Source: Vibrio salilacus (GTDB taxonomy: Bacteria; Pseudomonadota; Gammaproteobacteria; Enterobacterales; Vibrionaceae). From it: a DNA stretch of 64,000 nt. Positions within the stretch are counted from its first letter, which is position 1. Each line of letters begins with the position of its first letter. A program made the translations under genes and the position numbers. Shown here piece after piece: positions 38,853-48,510 of this stretch. The notes beneath the pieces are model-generated. The model saw nothing but the letters and a program-made list of their open reading frames with translations, did no database searches and was not told the origin of the DNA. The stretch covers positions 209,491 through 273,490 of the forward strand of contig NZ_NIVQ01000002.1 of NCBI RefSeq assembly GCF_002811245.1. The letters are read 5' to 3'.

Positions 38853-39140
38853 TTATTGTTTAGATTGCTGGCGAGTTTGTTTGTGCTCTTTGTATTCGTC
38901 TAATAAATTTTTTGGTGGTGGTGGAAGCTGTAAAAAGTAACCATCATCTAGTAGCGATTGCTTCACTTTTTCAATATCAACCTGTGCTAACGTTCGTCCG
39001 TCTAATTTGACCACCATAACCATAGTAGGTTTGCCAAACATCTGCATCAATGTGTCAGGAACTTGTGAAAAATCATCCTTTTTAGGAATGTATAGATAAG
39101 CGCCTTCTTTTTTAGCACTTTTGTATATTGCACAAAGCAT
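38853..39140 (-). CDS. ycgL: YcgL domain-containing protein
   Basis: A 95-residue protein of the UPF0745 (YcgL) family, small and soluble: [35 protein letters not shown] and [14 protein letters not shown]. Its function is unknown. It lies next to, and divergent from, minCDE, as in E. coli and other vibrios. Confidence 0.88.
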   Translation of the reverse strand: MLCAIYKSAKKEGAYLYIPKKDDFSQVPDTLMQMFGKPTMVMVVKLDGRTLAQVDIEKVKQSLLDDGYFLQLPPPPKNLLDEYKEHKQTRQQSKQ

Positions 39141-39301
39141 TGTGAGCCTTTAGTCCGATTATTGGGTGGAACGTTAATGTTTCGCTATTTTTGAGAGCAA
39201 AACGGTCAATTGAGCGCAAGATAACTTGCTGTGCTTTTAATGGGAATATAACATGACACCCCTAGTCTCAAGCAACGCCCTTAAGAGGTTGTAAGTAAAA
39301 G

Positions 39302-39964
39302 ATGCCACATACCCCAGACCTAAAAGGCAGTAGCTTTACTTTGTCAGTTTTACACCTTTCTGACAATGATATTGACAGAACAATCGATTTTCTACAGCAA
39401 AAGGTAGAGCAAGCACCAGCATTTTTCTCCCATGCGCCAGTGGTGATCAATATTGCCCAAGTCGAGGGTGAATTAGATTTTCAGAGACTAAAACAGGGCA
39501 TTTCCCAAGCGGGCATGATTCCCGTAGGGGTGACTGGCTGTAAAGATAAACGGACGCAAAACCTAGCCTCTGAAGCTAAATTTGCCGTGATGTCAGCCAG
39601 TAAGTCGCCGTCCCAAGCCCCGGCGACAATGGCACCGACAAAAGTTATTCGCACTCCGGTCCGTTCTGGCCAGCAAATTTATGCTAAGGACGCTGACTTA
39701 GTTGTGCTCAATCATGTCAGCGAAGGCGCTGAGGTGATCGCAGATGGCTCGATCCATATCCATGGCACATTGCGTGGCCGCGCAATCGCTGGAGCAAGCG
39801 GCAATACTTCAGCCATGATAATCTGCAACAAACTTAATGCAGAACTGATGTCAATTGCCGGACACTACTGGCTGACCGAGCAATTCCCAGAGCAGTTCTG
39901 GCAACAAAAAATAATGTTCAGTTTGGACAGCGACTCGCTCAAGTTTGAGTTGTTAACAATTTAA
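39302..39964 (+). CDS. minC: Septum site-determining protein MinC
   Basis: Inhibitor of FtsZ assembly that oscillates with MinD. The 220-residue protein has the N-terminal FtsZ-inhibiting domain (residues 1-100) and a C-terminal beta-helix dimer/MinD-binding domain with [23 protein letters not shown] near residue 150. First gene of minCDE, with 18 bp to minD. Confidence 0.94.
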   Translation: MPHTPDLKGSSFTLSVLHLSDNDIDRTIDFLQQKVEQAPAFFSHAPVVINIAQVEGELDFQRLKQGISQAGMIPVGVTGCKDKRTQNLASEAKFAVMSASKSPSQAPATMAPTKVIRTPVRSGQQIYAKDADLVVLNHVSEGAEVIADGSIHIHGTLRGRAIAGASGNTSAMIICNKLNAELMSIAGHYWLTEQFPEQFWQQKIMFSLDSDSLKFELLTI

Positions 39965-39982
39965 AAATAAAAGGAACGGATA

Positions 39983-40795
39983 ATGGCACGCGTTATTGTT
40001 GTTACTTCAGGTAAAGGCGGAGTGGGTAAAACCACATCTAGTGCCGCGATCGCTTCTGGTCTAGCGGTAAAAGGTAAAAAAACCGCAGTGATCGACTTTG
40101 ATATCGGCTTACGTAATCTCGACTTGATCATGGGCTGTGAGCGCCGCGTCGTTTATGACTTTGTTAACGTCATCAACGGTGAAGCAACTCTCAATCAAGC
40201 GATGATCAAAGACAAACGCACAAAAAACCTGTTTATTCTGCCTGCCTCACAAACACGCGATAAAGACGCACTGACTCGAGAAGGCGTGCGCCGTGTTCTC
40301 GACGAACTCGATGAGATGGGCTTTGACTTTATTATTTGTGATTCCCCTGCTGGTATCGAGCAAGGGGCATTAATGGCACTATACTTTGCAGATGAAGCGA
40401 TTGTCACCACTAACCCAGAAGTCTCGTCTGTCCGTGACTCGGACCGTATCTTAGGTATCCTTGACTCGAAGTCTCTCCGTGCCGAGGAAGGGTTAGAACC
40501 GGTAAAACAGCACCTACTGTTGACCCGCTATAACCCATTGCGCGTAACGCAAGGTGAGATGCTCAGCGTTGAAGACGTTGAAGAGATTTTGCACATCGGC
40601 CTGCTTGGTGTTATTCCAGAAAGCCAAGCGGTATTGAATGCCTCAAACAAAGGTATTCCAGTCATTTTTGATGAACAGTCTGATGCTGGTATGGCCTACG
40701 CCGACACCGTCGAACGTCTGCTTGGCCAGCAAGTGGATTTCCGCTTTCTGACTGAACAGAAAAAAGGCATTTTCAAACGACTATTTGGAGGCTAA
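39983..40795 (+). CDS. minD: Septum site-determining ATPase MinD
   Basis: Membrane-binding ATPase that carries MinC from pole to pole. The deviant Walker A motif GKGGVGKTT has Lys11 and Lys16; also DFDIGLRNLDLIMGCERR and IICDSPAGIE. The C-terminal amphipathic membrane-targeting helix KKGIFKRLFGG is intact. The 270-residue length is standard. AAAGGAACGG precedes the ATG. Confidence 0.97.
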   Translation: MARVIVVTSGKGGVGKTTSSAAIASGLAVKGKKTAVIDFDIGLRNLDLIMGCERRVVYDFVNVINGEATLNQAMIKDKRTKNLFILPASQTRDKDALTREGVRRVLDELDEMGFDFIICDSPAGIEQGALMALYFADEAIVTTNPEVSSVRDSDRILGILDSKSLRAEEGLEPVKQHLLLTRYNPLRVTQGEMLSVEDVEEILHIGLLGVIPESQAVLNASNKGIPVIFDEQSDAGMAYADTVERLLGQQVDFRFLTEQKKGIFKRLFGG

Positions 40796-40801
40796 CACGG
40801 C

Positions 40802-41065
40802 ATGTCATTACTAGAGTTTTTCCGCCCGCAGAAAAAAACGTCGGCCAACTTAGCCAAAGAGCGACTACAAATTATTGTCGCCGAGCGTCGTAGTGAGGGC
40901 GATCCTGCGCCTTCCTACCTACCTCAACTGAAAGAAGATATTCTTAAAGTGATCGCTAAGTACGTCGCAGTAGATCCATCAATGGTCGACCTAACCTTCG
41001 AACACAAAGACGATGATATCTCGGTGCTTGAGCTAAACGTCAAGTTACCTGACGAAGAAAAGTAG
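40802..41065 (+). CDS. minE: Cell division topological specificity factor MinE
   Basis: Drives MinD release and so pole-to-pole oscillation. The 87-residue protein has the anti-MinCD N-terminal helix ([30 protein letters not shown]) and a C-terminal dimer domain. It lies 6 bp after minD. A heptamer repeat begins in its stop codon. A strong terminator follows at 41131-41158. Confidence 0.95.
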   Translation: MSLLEFFRPQKKTSANLAKERLQIIVAERRSEGDPAPSYLPQLKEDILKVIAKYVAVDPSMVDLTFEHKDDDISVLELNVKLPDEEK

Positions 41066-41120
41066 CGATAAGCGATAAGCGATAAGCGATAAGCGATAAG
41101 CGATAAGCGATAAGCGATAA
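41065..41120. repeat. Tandem heptamer repeat, GCGATAA x 8
   Basis: Eight perfect copies of GCGATAA run from the last base of the minE stop codon to 41120, ten bases before the terminator. The repeat lies in the transcribed 3' region of minCDE. It is a likely variable-number locus. Confidence 0.95.
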
Positions 41121-41130
41121 AATCCCGCAA

Positions 41131-41158
41131 GGTTGACGTTCAGGCGTCAACCTTTTTT
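41131..41158 (+). terminator. minCDE terminator
   Basis: GGTTGACG-TTCAGG-CGTCAACC hairpin followed by six T. Confidence 0.9.
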
Positions 41159-41282
41159 CTGCATTCTAGATGTTAGCCTCTAATAAAAACTTAACTCGGT
41201 ACTGAGGGATGTTCCTCTAGCAGAGCAGATCTCGAAGCGAAGCGTTATAATATCTAGAAGGTCGAAGTCCACTCTCGCATCT

Positions 41283-41313
41283 AAAAAAAGCCCCAGTCTC
41301 TCGACTGGGGCTT
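41283..41313 (-). terminator. adhE terminator
   Basis: AAGCCCCAGTC and GACTGGGGCTT form an 11-bp stem, followed on the minus strand by a T run. It lies 66 bp past the adhE stop. Confidence 0.85.
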
Positions 41314-41378
41314 GTTCTTTTCCCGATGTTTAGTAGGTTTCGTGCTAGCGAAAGCCTATCTCATCACTAACATTTTAC

Positions 41379-44078
41379 TTATGCGTTAGCTTTTGCTTTC
41401 TTCGATTTTGGTGCGTCTTGAGCAACTTGATCTGCTTTCTTTTTGATTACAGTCGTACCTTCAAACGTTTCGCCTTCAACGTATGGTTGGCCGAAGTAAG
41501 AAGTTGTTAGCACTTCTTTTAGCTCAGTGATTAGAGGGTAACGTGGGTTAGCACCTGTACACTGGTCATCGAACGCTTCAACCGCTAGCTCGTCTAGTTT
41601 CGCCATGAAGTCAGATTCAGCAACGCCCGCAGCTTGGATAGACAGTGGAATGTCTAGGTCAACTTTAAGCTCTTCTAACCAAGTCAGTAGACGTTCAATC
41701 TTCTGAGCAGTACGGTCACCAGCTTGGCTTAGGCCTAGGTGGTCAGCAACTTCAGCGTAACGACGACGTGCTTGTGGACGGTCGTACTGAGAGAATGCAG
41801 TCTGCTTAGTTGGGTTATCGTTCGCGTTGTAACGTACCACGTTTGAGATAAGTAGTGCGTTAGCAAGACCGTGTGGTAGGTGGAACTCTGCACCAATTTT
41901 GTGAGCCATAGAGTGACAAACACCTAGGAATGCGTTCGCAAAAGCAATACCAGCGATGGTTGCTGCGTTATGTACTTTCTCACGAGCGATTGGGTCGCTT
42001 GCGCCATTTTTGTAGCTTGATGGTAGGTATTCTTTAAGCATCTTAAGCGCTTGAAGAGCTTGGCCATCTGAGTATTCGTTAGCAAGAACAGATACATAAG
42101 CTTCAAGAGCGTGAGTTACTGCATCGTAACCACCAAACGCTGTTAGAGACTTAGGCATGTTCATAACAAGGTTGGCATCAACGATAGCCATGTTTGGCGT
42201 AATTTCGTAGTCAGCTAGTGGGTACTTAGCACCAGTCTTGTCGTCTGTAACAACAGCGAATGGAGTAACCTCTGAACCTGTACCTGAAGTTGTAGTGATA
42301 CAGACAAGCTCAGCTTTTTGACCCATTTTAGGGAACTTGTAAATACGTTTACGGATATCCATAAAGCGCATTGCTAGTTCTTCAAAGTGAGTGTCTGGGT
42401 GCTCGTACATAACCCACATGATCTTAGCCGCATCCATTGGAGAACCGCCACCTAGAGCAAGGATTACGTCAGGCTGGAAGCTCTTCATTGCTTCAGCACC
42501 TTTCTCAACAACAGATAGCGTTGGATCCGCTTCTACGTCGAAGAAAGTTTGCACTTCGATGCCTTGTGCTTTAAGCAGGTTAACTACGTCATCTGCGTAA
42601 CCATTGTTGAATAGGAAACGGTCAGTTACTAGGAATGCGCGTTTCTTGCCTTCTAGGTCGCTCATTGCGATTGGAAGGCTACCACGACGGAAGTAGATAG
42701 ACTTAGGTAGTTTGTGCCACAACATGTTTTCAGCTCGCTTCGCTACAGTTTTCTTGTTGATAAGGTGCTTAGGACCTACGTTCTCAGAGATAGAGTTACC
42801 ACCCCATGAACCACAACCTAGAGTTAGAGAAGGTGCAACGTTGAAGTTGTACAGGTCACCGATACCACCGTGAGTCGTCGGGATGTTGATTAGGATACGA
42901 GCCGTCTTCATCTTGTCACCAAAGTAACGGATGCGGTCTGCGTTAGTATCTTGGTTAGTGTAAAGACCAGATGTGTGGCCGATACCACCGATTTCAACCA
43001 TAGTTACCGCTTGAGCAACTGCATCTTCGAAGTCGTCTGCGCGGAATAGACCTAACGTTGGAGACAGTTTCTCATGAGCGAATTCGTCATCGTAAGACAC
43101 CTTACCAAGACCTTCACCTACAAGCACTTTTGTATCAGCAGGAACTTTAACACCCGCCATTTCAGCGATTGCTGGAGCAGGTTGACCTACGATTTTAGCG
43201 TTTAGGTTGCCGTCGATAAGCAGCACTTTACGTACTTTATCAGCGTCAGCTTTAGATAGAACGTGAGCTTTGTGAGAAGCGAAACGCTCTTTAACTTCGT
43301 CATAGACTTCGCTAACAACGATTGCAGCTTGCTCAGAAGCACAGACAACACCGTTATCAAACGTTTTAGACATAAGGATAGATGCTACAGCACGTTTAAT
43401 GTCAGCCGTTTCATCGATAACAACAGGAACGTTACCTGCACCAACACCGATAGCAGGCTTACCAGAAGAGTATGCTGCTTTCACCATGCCTGGACCACCA
43501 GTAGCAAGGATAAGTGCAATACCGTCGTGCTTCATAAGCGCGTTAGAAAGCTCTACAGATGGTTGGTCAATCCAACCGATGATGTCTTGTGGTGCACCTG
43601 CGGCTACTGCTGCATCTAGAACCAGTTTCGCTGCGTCGTTAGTTGAGTTCTTTGCACGTGGGTGTGGCGAGAAGATGATACCGTTACGAGTCTTCAAAGA
43701 GATAAGAGATTTAAAGATGGCTGTAGAAGTTGGGTTCGTTGTTGGAACGATACCACAGATAATACCGACAGGCTCAGCGATAGTCATTGTGCCTAGGTTG
43801 TCATCTTCTTCTAGGATGCCACACGTTTTTTCGTCTTTGTATTTGTTGTAGATGAACTCTGAAGCAAAGTGGTTTTTGATAACTTTGTCTTCAACAATAC
43901 CCATGCCAGACTCAGCAACCGCTTGTTGTGCTAGCGGGATACGAGCATGGTTAGCTGCTAGAGATGCTGCGCGGAAGATTGCGTCCACTTTCTCTTGTGA
44001 GAAAGTCGCGAACTCTTCTTGAGCCGCTTTAACGCGAGCGACGAGAGCGTCTAGTTCAGCCAAATTAGTTACAGGCAT
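41379..44078 (-). CDS. adhE: Bifunctional acetaldehyde-CoA/alcohol dehydrogenase
   Basis: Converts acetyl-CoA to ethanol during fermentation, regenerating NAD; forms spirosome filaments. The 899-residue protein joins an N-terminal CoA-acylating aldehyde dehydrogenase (residues 1-440, catalytic Cys in FDNGVVCASEQA) to a C-terminal iron-dependent alcohol dehydrogenase (GGGSPMDAAKIMWV, ALEAYVSVLANEYSDGQAL, GVCHSMAHKIGAEFHLPHG with metal-binding His). The 613-bp region upstream carries an FNR-like site. It is divergent from the MarC-family gene, as adhE and ychE are in E. coli. Confidence 0.96.
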   Translation of the reverse strand: MPVTNLAELDALVARVKAAQEEFATFSQEKVDAIFRAASLAANHARIPLAQQAVAESGMGIVEDKVIKNHFASEFIYNKYKDEKTCGILEEDDNLGTMTIAEPVGIICGIVPTTNPTSTAIFKSLISLKTRNGIIFSPHPRAKNSTNDAAKLVLDAAVAAGAPQDIIGWIDQPSVELSNALMKHDGIALILATGGPGMVKAAYSSGKPAIGVGAGNVPVVIDETADIKRAVASILMSKTFDNGVVCASEQAAIVVSEVYDEVKERFASHKAHVLSKADADKVRKVLLIDGNLNAKIVGQPAPAIAEMAGVKVPADTKVLVGEGLGKVSYDDEFAHEKLSPTLGLFRADDFEDAVAQAVTMVEIGGIGHTSGLYTNQDTNADRIRYFGDKMKTARILINIPTTHGGIGDLYNFNVAPSLTLGCGSWGGNSISENVGPKHLINKKTVAKRAENMLWHKLPKSIYFRRGSLPIAMSDLEGKKRAFLVTDRFLFNNGYADDVVNLLKAQGIEVQTFFDVEADPTLSVVEKGAEAMKSFQPDVILALGGGSPMDAAKIMWVMYEHPDTHFEELAMRFMDIRKRIYKFPKMGQKAELVCITTTSGTGSEVTPFAVVTDDKTGAKYPLADYEITPNMAIVDANLVMNMPKSLTAFGGYDAVTHALEAYVSVLANEYSDGQALQALKMLKEYLPSSYKNGASDPIAREKVHNAATIAGIAFANAFLGVCHSMAHKIGAEFHLPHGLANALLISNVVRYNANDNPTKQTAFSQYDRPQARRRYAEVADHLGLSQAGDRTAQKIERLLTWLEELKVDLDIPLSIQAAGVAESDFMAKLDELAVEAFDDQCTGANPRYPLITELKEVLTTSYFGQPYVEGETFEGTTVIKKKADQVAQDAPKSKKAKANA

Positions 44079-44691
44079 AGTGAATCTCCTAAATTAATAA
44101 ATATTAAAAACTTTTTATTAAGGTCACTGTTATCTTCAAAACAGACGTCTTAGTAAATTGCTTTCAGGGCTGAGTATATTATTTCAGGTTGTGAAAAAAA
44201 TTGACCCAGATCAGTTCTGGAAAACTATTTACTCATCTCGTGTCGGTCTCTGTGAATTTTAAGACCTAACACATTGAATATTAAAGACTATCAACAGTTG
44301 TGGCATTTGAACAAATTATCACCACTTAGAACAATTTTCTTGAAATACGACAACATTTTGTAAAAAGTTTTCATTTTTTGACTACAAACTTACATGTAGT
44401 CCGCAAACCTTGTGCCACTGAGAGTATATCTGAAGACCAAATTCCTCTAGCGTAATACTCAATTTTTATTGAAAGTGTGCGAATGTTAACGTTTGTGTAC
44501 ACAAGCAGGCCTGACCGTGCCATTTTACGCAACAAAGTGTGACGTTAATATTTACATTCCTTTCAGGCATAAGATTTTCTCAGTAATGAAATCCCTTTGA
44601 CGTTAGTTTTTTTCATTCGTTCATGAGCATAATTTAGACTATATTCCGCAAATCACCTGTTCTTTATCTCACCTTAGTGGAGGTATCGTTT
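44079..44691. other. Long divergent regulatory region between adhE and the MarC gene
   Basis: About 610 bp of AT-rich DNA without a convincing ORF. It must hold the adhE promoter(s), including the FNR-like word at 44201-44214, and the MarC promoter. A fully fermentative gene having a long, multi-site control region is in line with E. coli adhE. No RNA gene was recognised. Confidence 0.5.
44201..44214 (-). promoter_or_regulatory. FNR-like site upstream of adhE
   Basis: TTGACCCAGATCAG matches the FNR palindrome TTGAT-N4-ATCAA at eight of ten specified positions. It lies about 125 bp before the adhE start codon. Anaerobic control of adhE makes this plausible, but it is an inference. Confidence 0.4.
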
Positions 44692-45330
44692 ATGCAAACT
44701 TTCGATGCTGCTATTTTCTTGCAGTTTTTCCTTGGCTTAGTCGCTGCGGTCAACCCTGTGGGTATCATGCCTGTTTTTGTTTCTCTTACTGGCCACATGA
44801 CCATGGAAGAAAAACACAAAACAGCAACAACCGCTAACCTAGCCGTTGCGATTATTTTGATTATGTCATTACTCGCGGGGCAAATGCTGCTCGACATGTT
44901 CAGCATCTCACTAGACTCATTCCGCGTCGCTGGCGGATTGCTATTGCTGAGTATTGCGTTTTCAATGATGAGCGGTAAGTTGGGCGAGGATAAACAGAAC
45001 AAACAGGAAAAAAGTGAATACGTTAGCCGCGAACAAATTGGTGTGGTTCCATTGGCAATGCCTCTAATGGCTGGTCCAGGCGCAATCAGTTCAACTATCG
45101 TCTACGGCGCACGTTACCCAAGCATGCTCGATACTGTTGGCATTGCGCTGACGATTGGCCTTTTCTGCTTGTGCTCTTGGTTGCTGTTTCGCTCAGCACC
45201 ATTAATTGTTCGATTCTTAGGTCAAACCGGCATTAACGTCATTACTCGTATCATGGGTTTGATTTTGGGCGCTTTAGGCATTGAATTTATCGCCAATGGT
45301 CTACGTAACCTCTTTCCTGGGTTAGCTTAA
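44692..45330 (+). CDS. MarC-family inner-membrane protein (YchE-like)
   Basis: A 212-residue membrane protein with six hydrophobic segments belonging to the MarC/UPF0056 family: LGLVAAVNPVGIMPVFVSLT near the N-terminus and PLAMPLMAGPGAIS in the middle are the duplicated NP-G signature regions. ATG at 44692 has GGAGG nine bases upstream; the frame extends five codons further but that part lacks a ribosome site. Transport substrate is unknown. Neighbour of adhE, like E. coli ychE. Confidence 0.85.
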   Translation: MQTFDAAIFLQFFLGLVAAVNPVGIMPVFVSLTGHMTMEEKHKTATTANLAVAIILIMSLLAGQMLLDMFSISLDSFRVAGGLLLLSIAFSMMSGKLGEDKQNKQEKSEYVSREQIGVVPLAMPLMAGPGAISSTIVYGARYPSMLDTVGIALTIGLFCLCSWLLFRSAPLIVRFLGQTGINVITRIMGLILGALGIEFIANGLRNLFPGLA

Positions 45331-45393
45331 TCATTTGGTGAAAGAGGCTTTAGCAGTGGGGAGCGTCCTCTTTGTTGTAATGATGATCGCTAA

Positions 45394-45421
45394 AAAGGCT
45401 GACGTATTCACGTCAGCCTTT
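45394..45421. terminator. Bidirectional terminator between the MarC gene and asd
   Basis: AAAGGCTGACG-TATTCA-CGTCAGCCTTT perfect stem with A run on the left and T-rich run on the right, between convergent genes. Confidence 0.8.
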
Positions 45422-45482
45422 ACTTTTTACTAAAGTGCCGGATCAGAAATTAGAGCATTTCCGACACTAACACAACCTCGCA

Positions 45483-46601
45483 CTATTCACTTTTCTCGGC
45501 AAGAATAATACGCAAAGTACGACGAAGTGGCTCAGCCGCACCCCACAGCAATTGGTCACCAACGGTAAAGGCATTTAAGAAATCATCACCCATGGCCATT
45601 TTGCGCAAGCGGCCAACAGGGACTGATAGCGTGCCAGTGACTTTGGCTGGTGTCAGTTCGACGGCCGTGATGTCACGATCATTTGGAATAACCTTAACCC
45701 AATCATTGTGCGTAGCGATCATCTCTTCAATCTCATCCATCGGTACGTTTTGCTTGAGCTTAATGGTAAGGGCTTGAGAGTGGCAGCGCATTGCACCGAT
45801 TCGGACGCACGTGCCATCGATTGGTACAGGTGCATTTTGGAAACCAAGGATCTTATTCGCTTCCGCGCCAGCCTTCCACTCTTCTTTACTCTGACCATTA
45901 TCGCGCTTCACATCGATCCATGGGATCAATGAGCCCGCCAAAGGAACACCAAACTTGTCCGTCGGGAACTGGGCAGAACGCATGGTATCTGCGACTTTCT
46001 TATCGATATCCAAGATAGAACTTGAAGGGTTTGCCAATTCAGAACTGACTGAGTCGTTAATTACTCCCATTTGAGAAATCAGCTCACGCATGTTTTGCGC
46101 ACCCGCACCAGAGGCGGCTTGATACGTCATCGCGCTTGTCCACTCAACCAAGCCCTTTTCAAATAAACCACCAAGGCCCATTAGCATTAAGCTAACGGTA
46201 CAGTTACCGCCAACAAACGTGTTGGTGCCAGCATGAATACCTTGTTGGATTTGACTTAGGTTAACAGGATCTAACGTAATGATTGAATCTTGCGCCATAC
46301 GCAGTGTTGATGCCGCGTCAATCCAGTAACCTTTCCAACCTGCTTGACGTAGTGCTGGGTATACTTGCTCTGTGTAGCTTCCGCCTTGACAAGTGATCAC
46401 TGCATCTAGCTGTTTGAGGCTCTCAATATCAAAAGCATCTTGTAGTAATCCAGTATCTTTGCCCAAATTTGGAGCTGGGATACCAACTTGAGATGTGCTG
46501 TAAAATACCGGCTCGATAAGATCGAAATCTTTTTCTTCTACCATGCGTTGCATCAGGACCGAACCTACCATGCCGCGCCAACCGACTAAACCTACTCTCA
46601 T
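45483..46601 (-). CDS. asd: Aspartate-semialdehyde dehydrogenase
   Basis: Reduces aspartyl phosphate to aspartate semialdehyde, the branch point to lysine, diaminopimelate, threonine and methionine. ATG at 46601 ([20 protein letters not shown]) follows GGAGAG; a TTG two codons earlier is less likely. The NADP-binding GWRGMVGS and catalytic Cys134 in [11 protein letters not shown] are present, and the 372-residue length matches the gram-negative type. Vibrios have more than one asd-like gene; this one is the enteric-like form. Confidence 0.94.
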   Translation of the reverse strand: MRVGLVGWRGMVGSVLMQRMVEEKDFDLIEPVFYSTSQVGIPAPNLGKDTGLLQDAFDIESLKQLDAVITCQGGSYTEQVYPALRQAGWKGYWIDAASTLRMAQDSIITLDPVNLSQIQQGIHAGTNTFVGGNCTVSLMLMGLGGLFEKGLVEWTSAMTYQAASGAGAQNMRELISQMGVINDSVSSELANPSSSILDIDKKVADTMRSAQFPTDKFGVPLAGSLIPWIDVKRDNGQSKEEWKAGAEANKILGFQNAPVPIDGTCVRIGAMRCHSQALTIKLKQNVPMDEIEEMIATHNDWVKVIPNDRDITAVELTPAKVTGTLSVPVGRLRKMAMGDDFLNAFTVGDQLLWGAAEPLRRTLRIILAEKSE

Positions 46602-47041
46602 TCTCAACTCTCCATGTAATCTAATTCAAAGGGAATACACCAATATTCATTGTTCGAAACAAAATCTCAAGGGAAATCGCGTTAAACGGTCAAATTTCAG
46701 TCACATCTAATCATTTACTTGATCAAAGATAAATTTGGCTGATTTTATCGCCGTTGTTATCTGGTTTTACCTAAAAGCATCAAGATGAAACAACGCCGAA
46801 AAACTCGTGCCACAAGTCATTTACATTACAAAACATTTCATTTTATTAAATTTAACCTAATACGACATTTTAGTCTGCATTTTAAACATAAAAAAGACTC
46901 AAATCACAGCAATTGGACATTTTCTCGAAATAATATCCTAGCTACTGTAAAGTGCATCCTACTAAAAAAATGGGCTCACACCCTTTCTACATAAAACTCA
47001 TTTGCTTGTATGCACTCATAACACTAATTAAGAGGCTCCTC
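46602..47041. other. Divergent intergenic region between asd and nhaC
   Basis: About 440 bp, very AT-rich, holding the promoters of asd (minus) and nhaC (plus). I looked for a lysine riboswitch, which often controls nhaC or asd, and did not see its conserved elements on either strand. No ORF is supported. Confidence 0.45.
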
Positions 47042-48475
47042 ATGACACAACACTCCCCACGCCTGCCTAGCTTGTTGCAGGTTGTTGTCTCACTTGGGTT
47101 ATTTCTTCTGCTTGCGTTCTCGTTCACCGCGAAGCTTGATCTCCCAATTCAACTGGCTTTGTATATTGGCTGGTTCATCATTATCGTTCTTGGCATTCGT
47201 TTAGGTCATCAATACAAAGATCTCGAAGCGGCGGCACTTAATGGTATATCAAACGGTTTAGGCGCAGTATTGATCCTATTGGCAGTTGGTGCTTTGGTCG
47301 GCACTTGGATTTCGGGTGGTATTGTGCCGACCATCATTTACTACGGTCTGAAAGCGATTCATCCCTCTATTTTCCTTCTCGCGACTATGATTATCTGTTC
47401 GTTGACTGCACTGGCAACTGGTACTTCTTGGGGGGCTGCTGGTACTGCTGGTATTGCCATGATGGGTATTGGTCAAGGCCTTGGCGTCCCTGCACCAATT
47501 ACCGCTGGTGCCGTACTGTCAGGGTGTTATTTCGGCGACAAAATGTCTCCACTGTCGGATTCAGTAATTTTGGCTTCTTCTATGTCAAATGTTGAGGTCA
47601 TGGAGCACATTAAAGGCATGCTGCCAGTGGCGCTAATTAGCTACATCATCACTGGTATTATGTTTACCGCATTTGGTTTCCACTATGCAGGTAACGTAGA
47701 TATGTCCCAAGTGCAATCGGTTATCCAAGCCATGGAACAACAATTCTACATCACGCCTTATTCGTTCGTTCCAGTCATTATCGTATTGGGTCTTTTGGCC
47801 ATGCGTATGCCTTCATTCCCAGTGATTAGCTTTGGTTCTCTGTTAGGTATTATCTGGGCGGTGATGATCCAAGACGTCAATTTCCTTCAAGCATTCAACA
47901 CCGCATGGGCACCGTTTGAAATAGAATCTGGCATTGGCTTTATTGACTCTATTCTAAACCGTGGCGGCATGTCCTCAATACTTGGCTCTGTCGCAGTGAT
48001 CGTATTTGGTCTTGGTTTTGGTGGTCTGCTTGATAAAGTCGGTGTGCTTGAAACCATTGCTAAACTGTTTGAGAGAAGAGTTCAAAGCGCCGGTTCACTG
48101 GCCACCAGCACGATTGGAACTGCGTTTATGGGTAACGTTTTTGGTTCTGCAATGTATGTATCTTTAATTTTAACGCCAAAAATTTGCGCTAAAAACTACG
48201 ATCGCTTGGGCTACAAACGTAAAAACCTATCGCGCAATGCTGAATTTGGCGGCACGTTGACTTCAGGCATGGTGCCTTGGAGTGATAATGGTATATACAT
48301 GGCGAGTATTTTAGGTGTGGCGACGCTGTCTTATGCTCCGTTTATGTGGTTGAGCTTCGTTTGTATTATCGTCACTATCGTCACTTCATACATGGGCTGG
48401 TTCGTCGATAAATGTGAACCAACCGCTGAGGCGAGTGAAGAAGAGCAAACGCAATTAGCCAATCAAACCGTTTAA
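47042..48475 (+). CDS. nhaC: Na+/H+ antiporter NhaC family
   Basis: Inner-membrane exchanger of the NhaC/ArsB-like superfamily, 477 residues with about eleven to twelve hydrophobic segments. ATG at 47042 follows AGAGG; the longer frame from 46952 has a poor start and an unconserved extension. Conserved stretches include TALATGTSWGAAGTAGIAMM, GCYFGDKMSPLSDSVILASS and FGGTLTSGMVPWSDNGIYMA. Some relatives are lysine or malate-lactate exchangers, so sodium/proton exchange is by family only. Confidence 0.82.
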   Translation: MTQHSPRLPSLLQVVVSLGLFLLLAFSFTAKLDLPIQLALYIGWFIIIVLGIRLGHQYKDLEAAALNGISNGLGAVLILLAVGALVGTWISGGIVPTIIYYGLKAIHPSIFLLATMIICSLTALATGTSWGAAGTAGIAMMGIGQGLGVPAPITAGAVLSGCYFGDKMSPLSDSVILASSMSNVEVMEHIKGMLPVALISYIITGIMFTAFGFHYAGNVDMSQVQSVIQAMEQQFYITPYSFVPVIIVLGLLAMRMPSFPVISFGSLLGIIWAVMIQDVNFLQAFNTAWAPFEIESGIGFIDSILNRGGMSSILGSVAVIVFGLGFGGLLDKVGVLETIAKLFERRVQSAGSLATSTIGTAFMGNVFGSAMYVSLILTPKICAKNYDRLGYKRKNLSRNAEFGGTLTSGMVPWSDNGIYMASILGVATLSYAPFMWLSFVCIIVTIVTSYMGWFVDKCEPTAEASEEEQTQLANQTV

Positions 48476-48481
48476 TATCTG

Positions 48482-48505
48482 AAGCGCCTCCTATGAGGCG
48501 CTTTG
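48482..48505. terminator. Terminator between nhaC and the HPt gene
   Basis: AAGCGCCTC-CTATG-GAGGCGCTT type hairpin followed by TGTTATTTT on the plus strand, directly after the nhaC stop. Confidence 0.75.
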
Positions 48506-48510
48506 TTATT

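Noticed and set aside
40924..41130. Minus-strand ORF with an AYRLSLI repeat
   Set aside because: It is the antisense reading of minE and the GCGATAA microsatellite.
46602..47041. Lysine riboswitch before nhaC or asd
   Set aside because: The conserved elements of the L-box could not be found on either strand.
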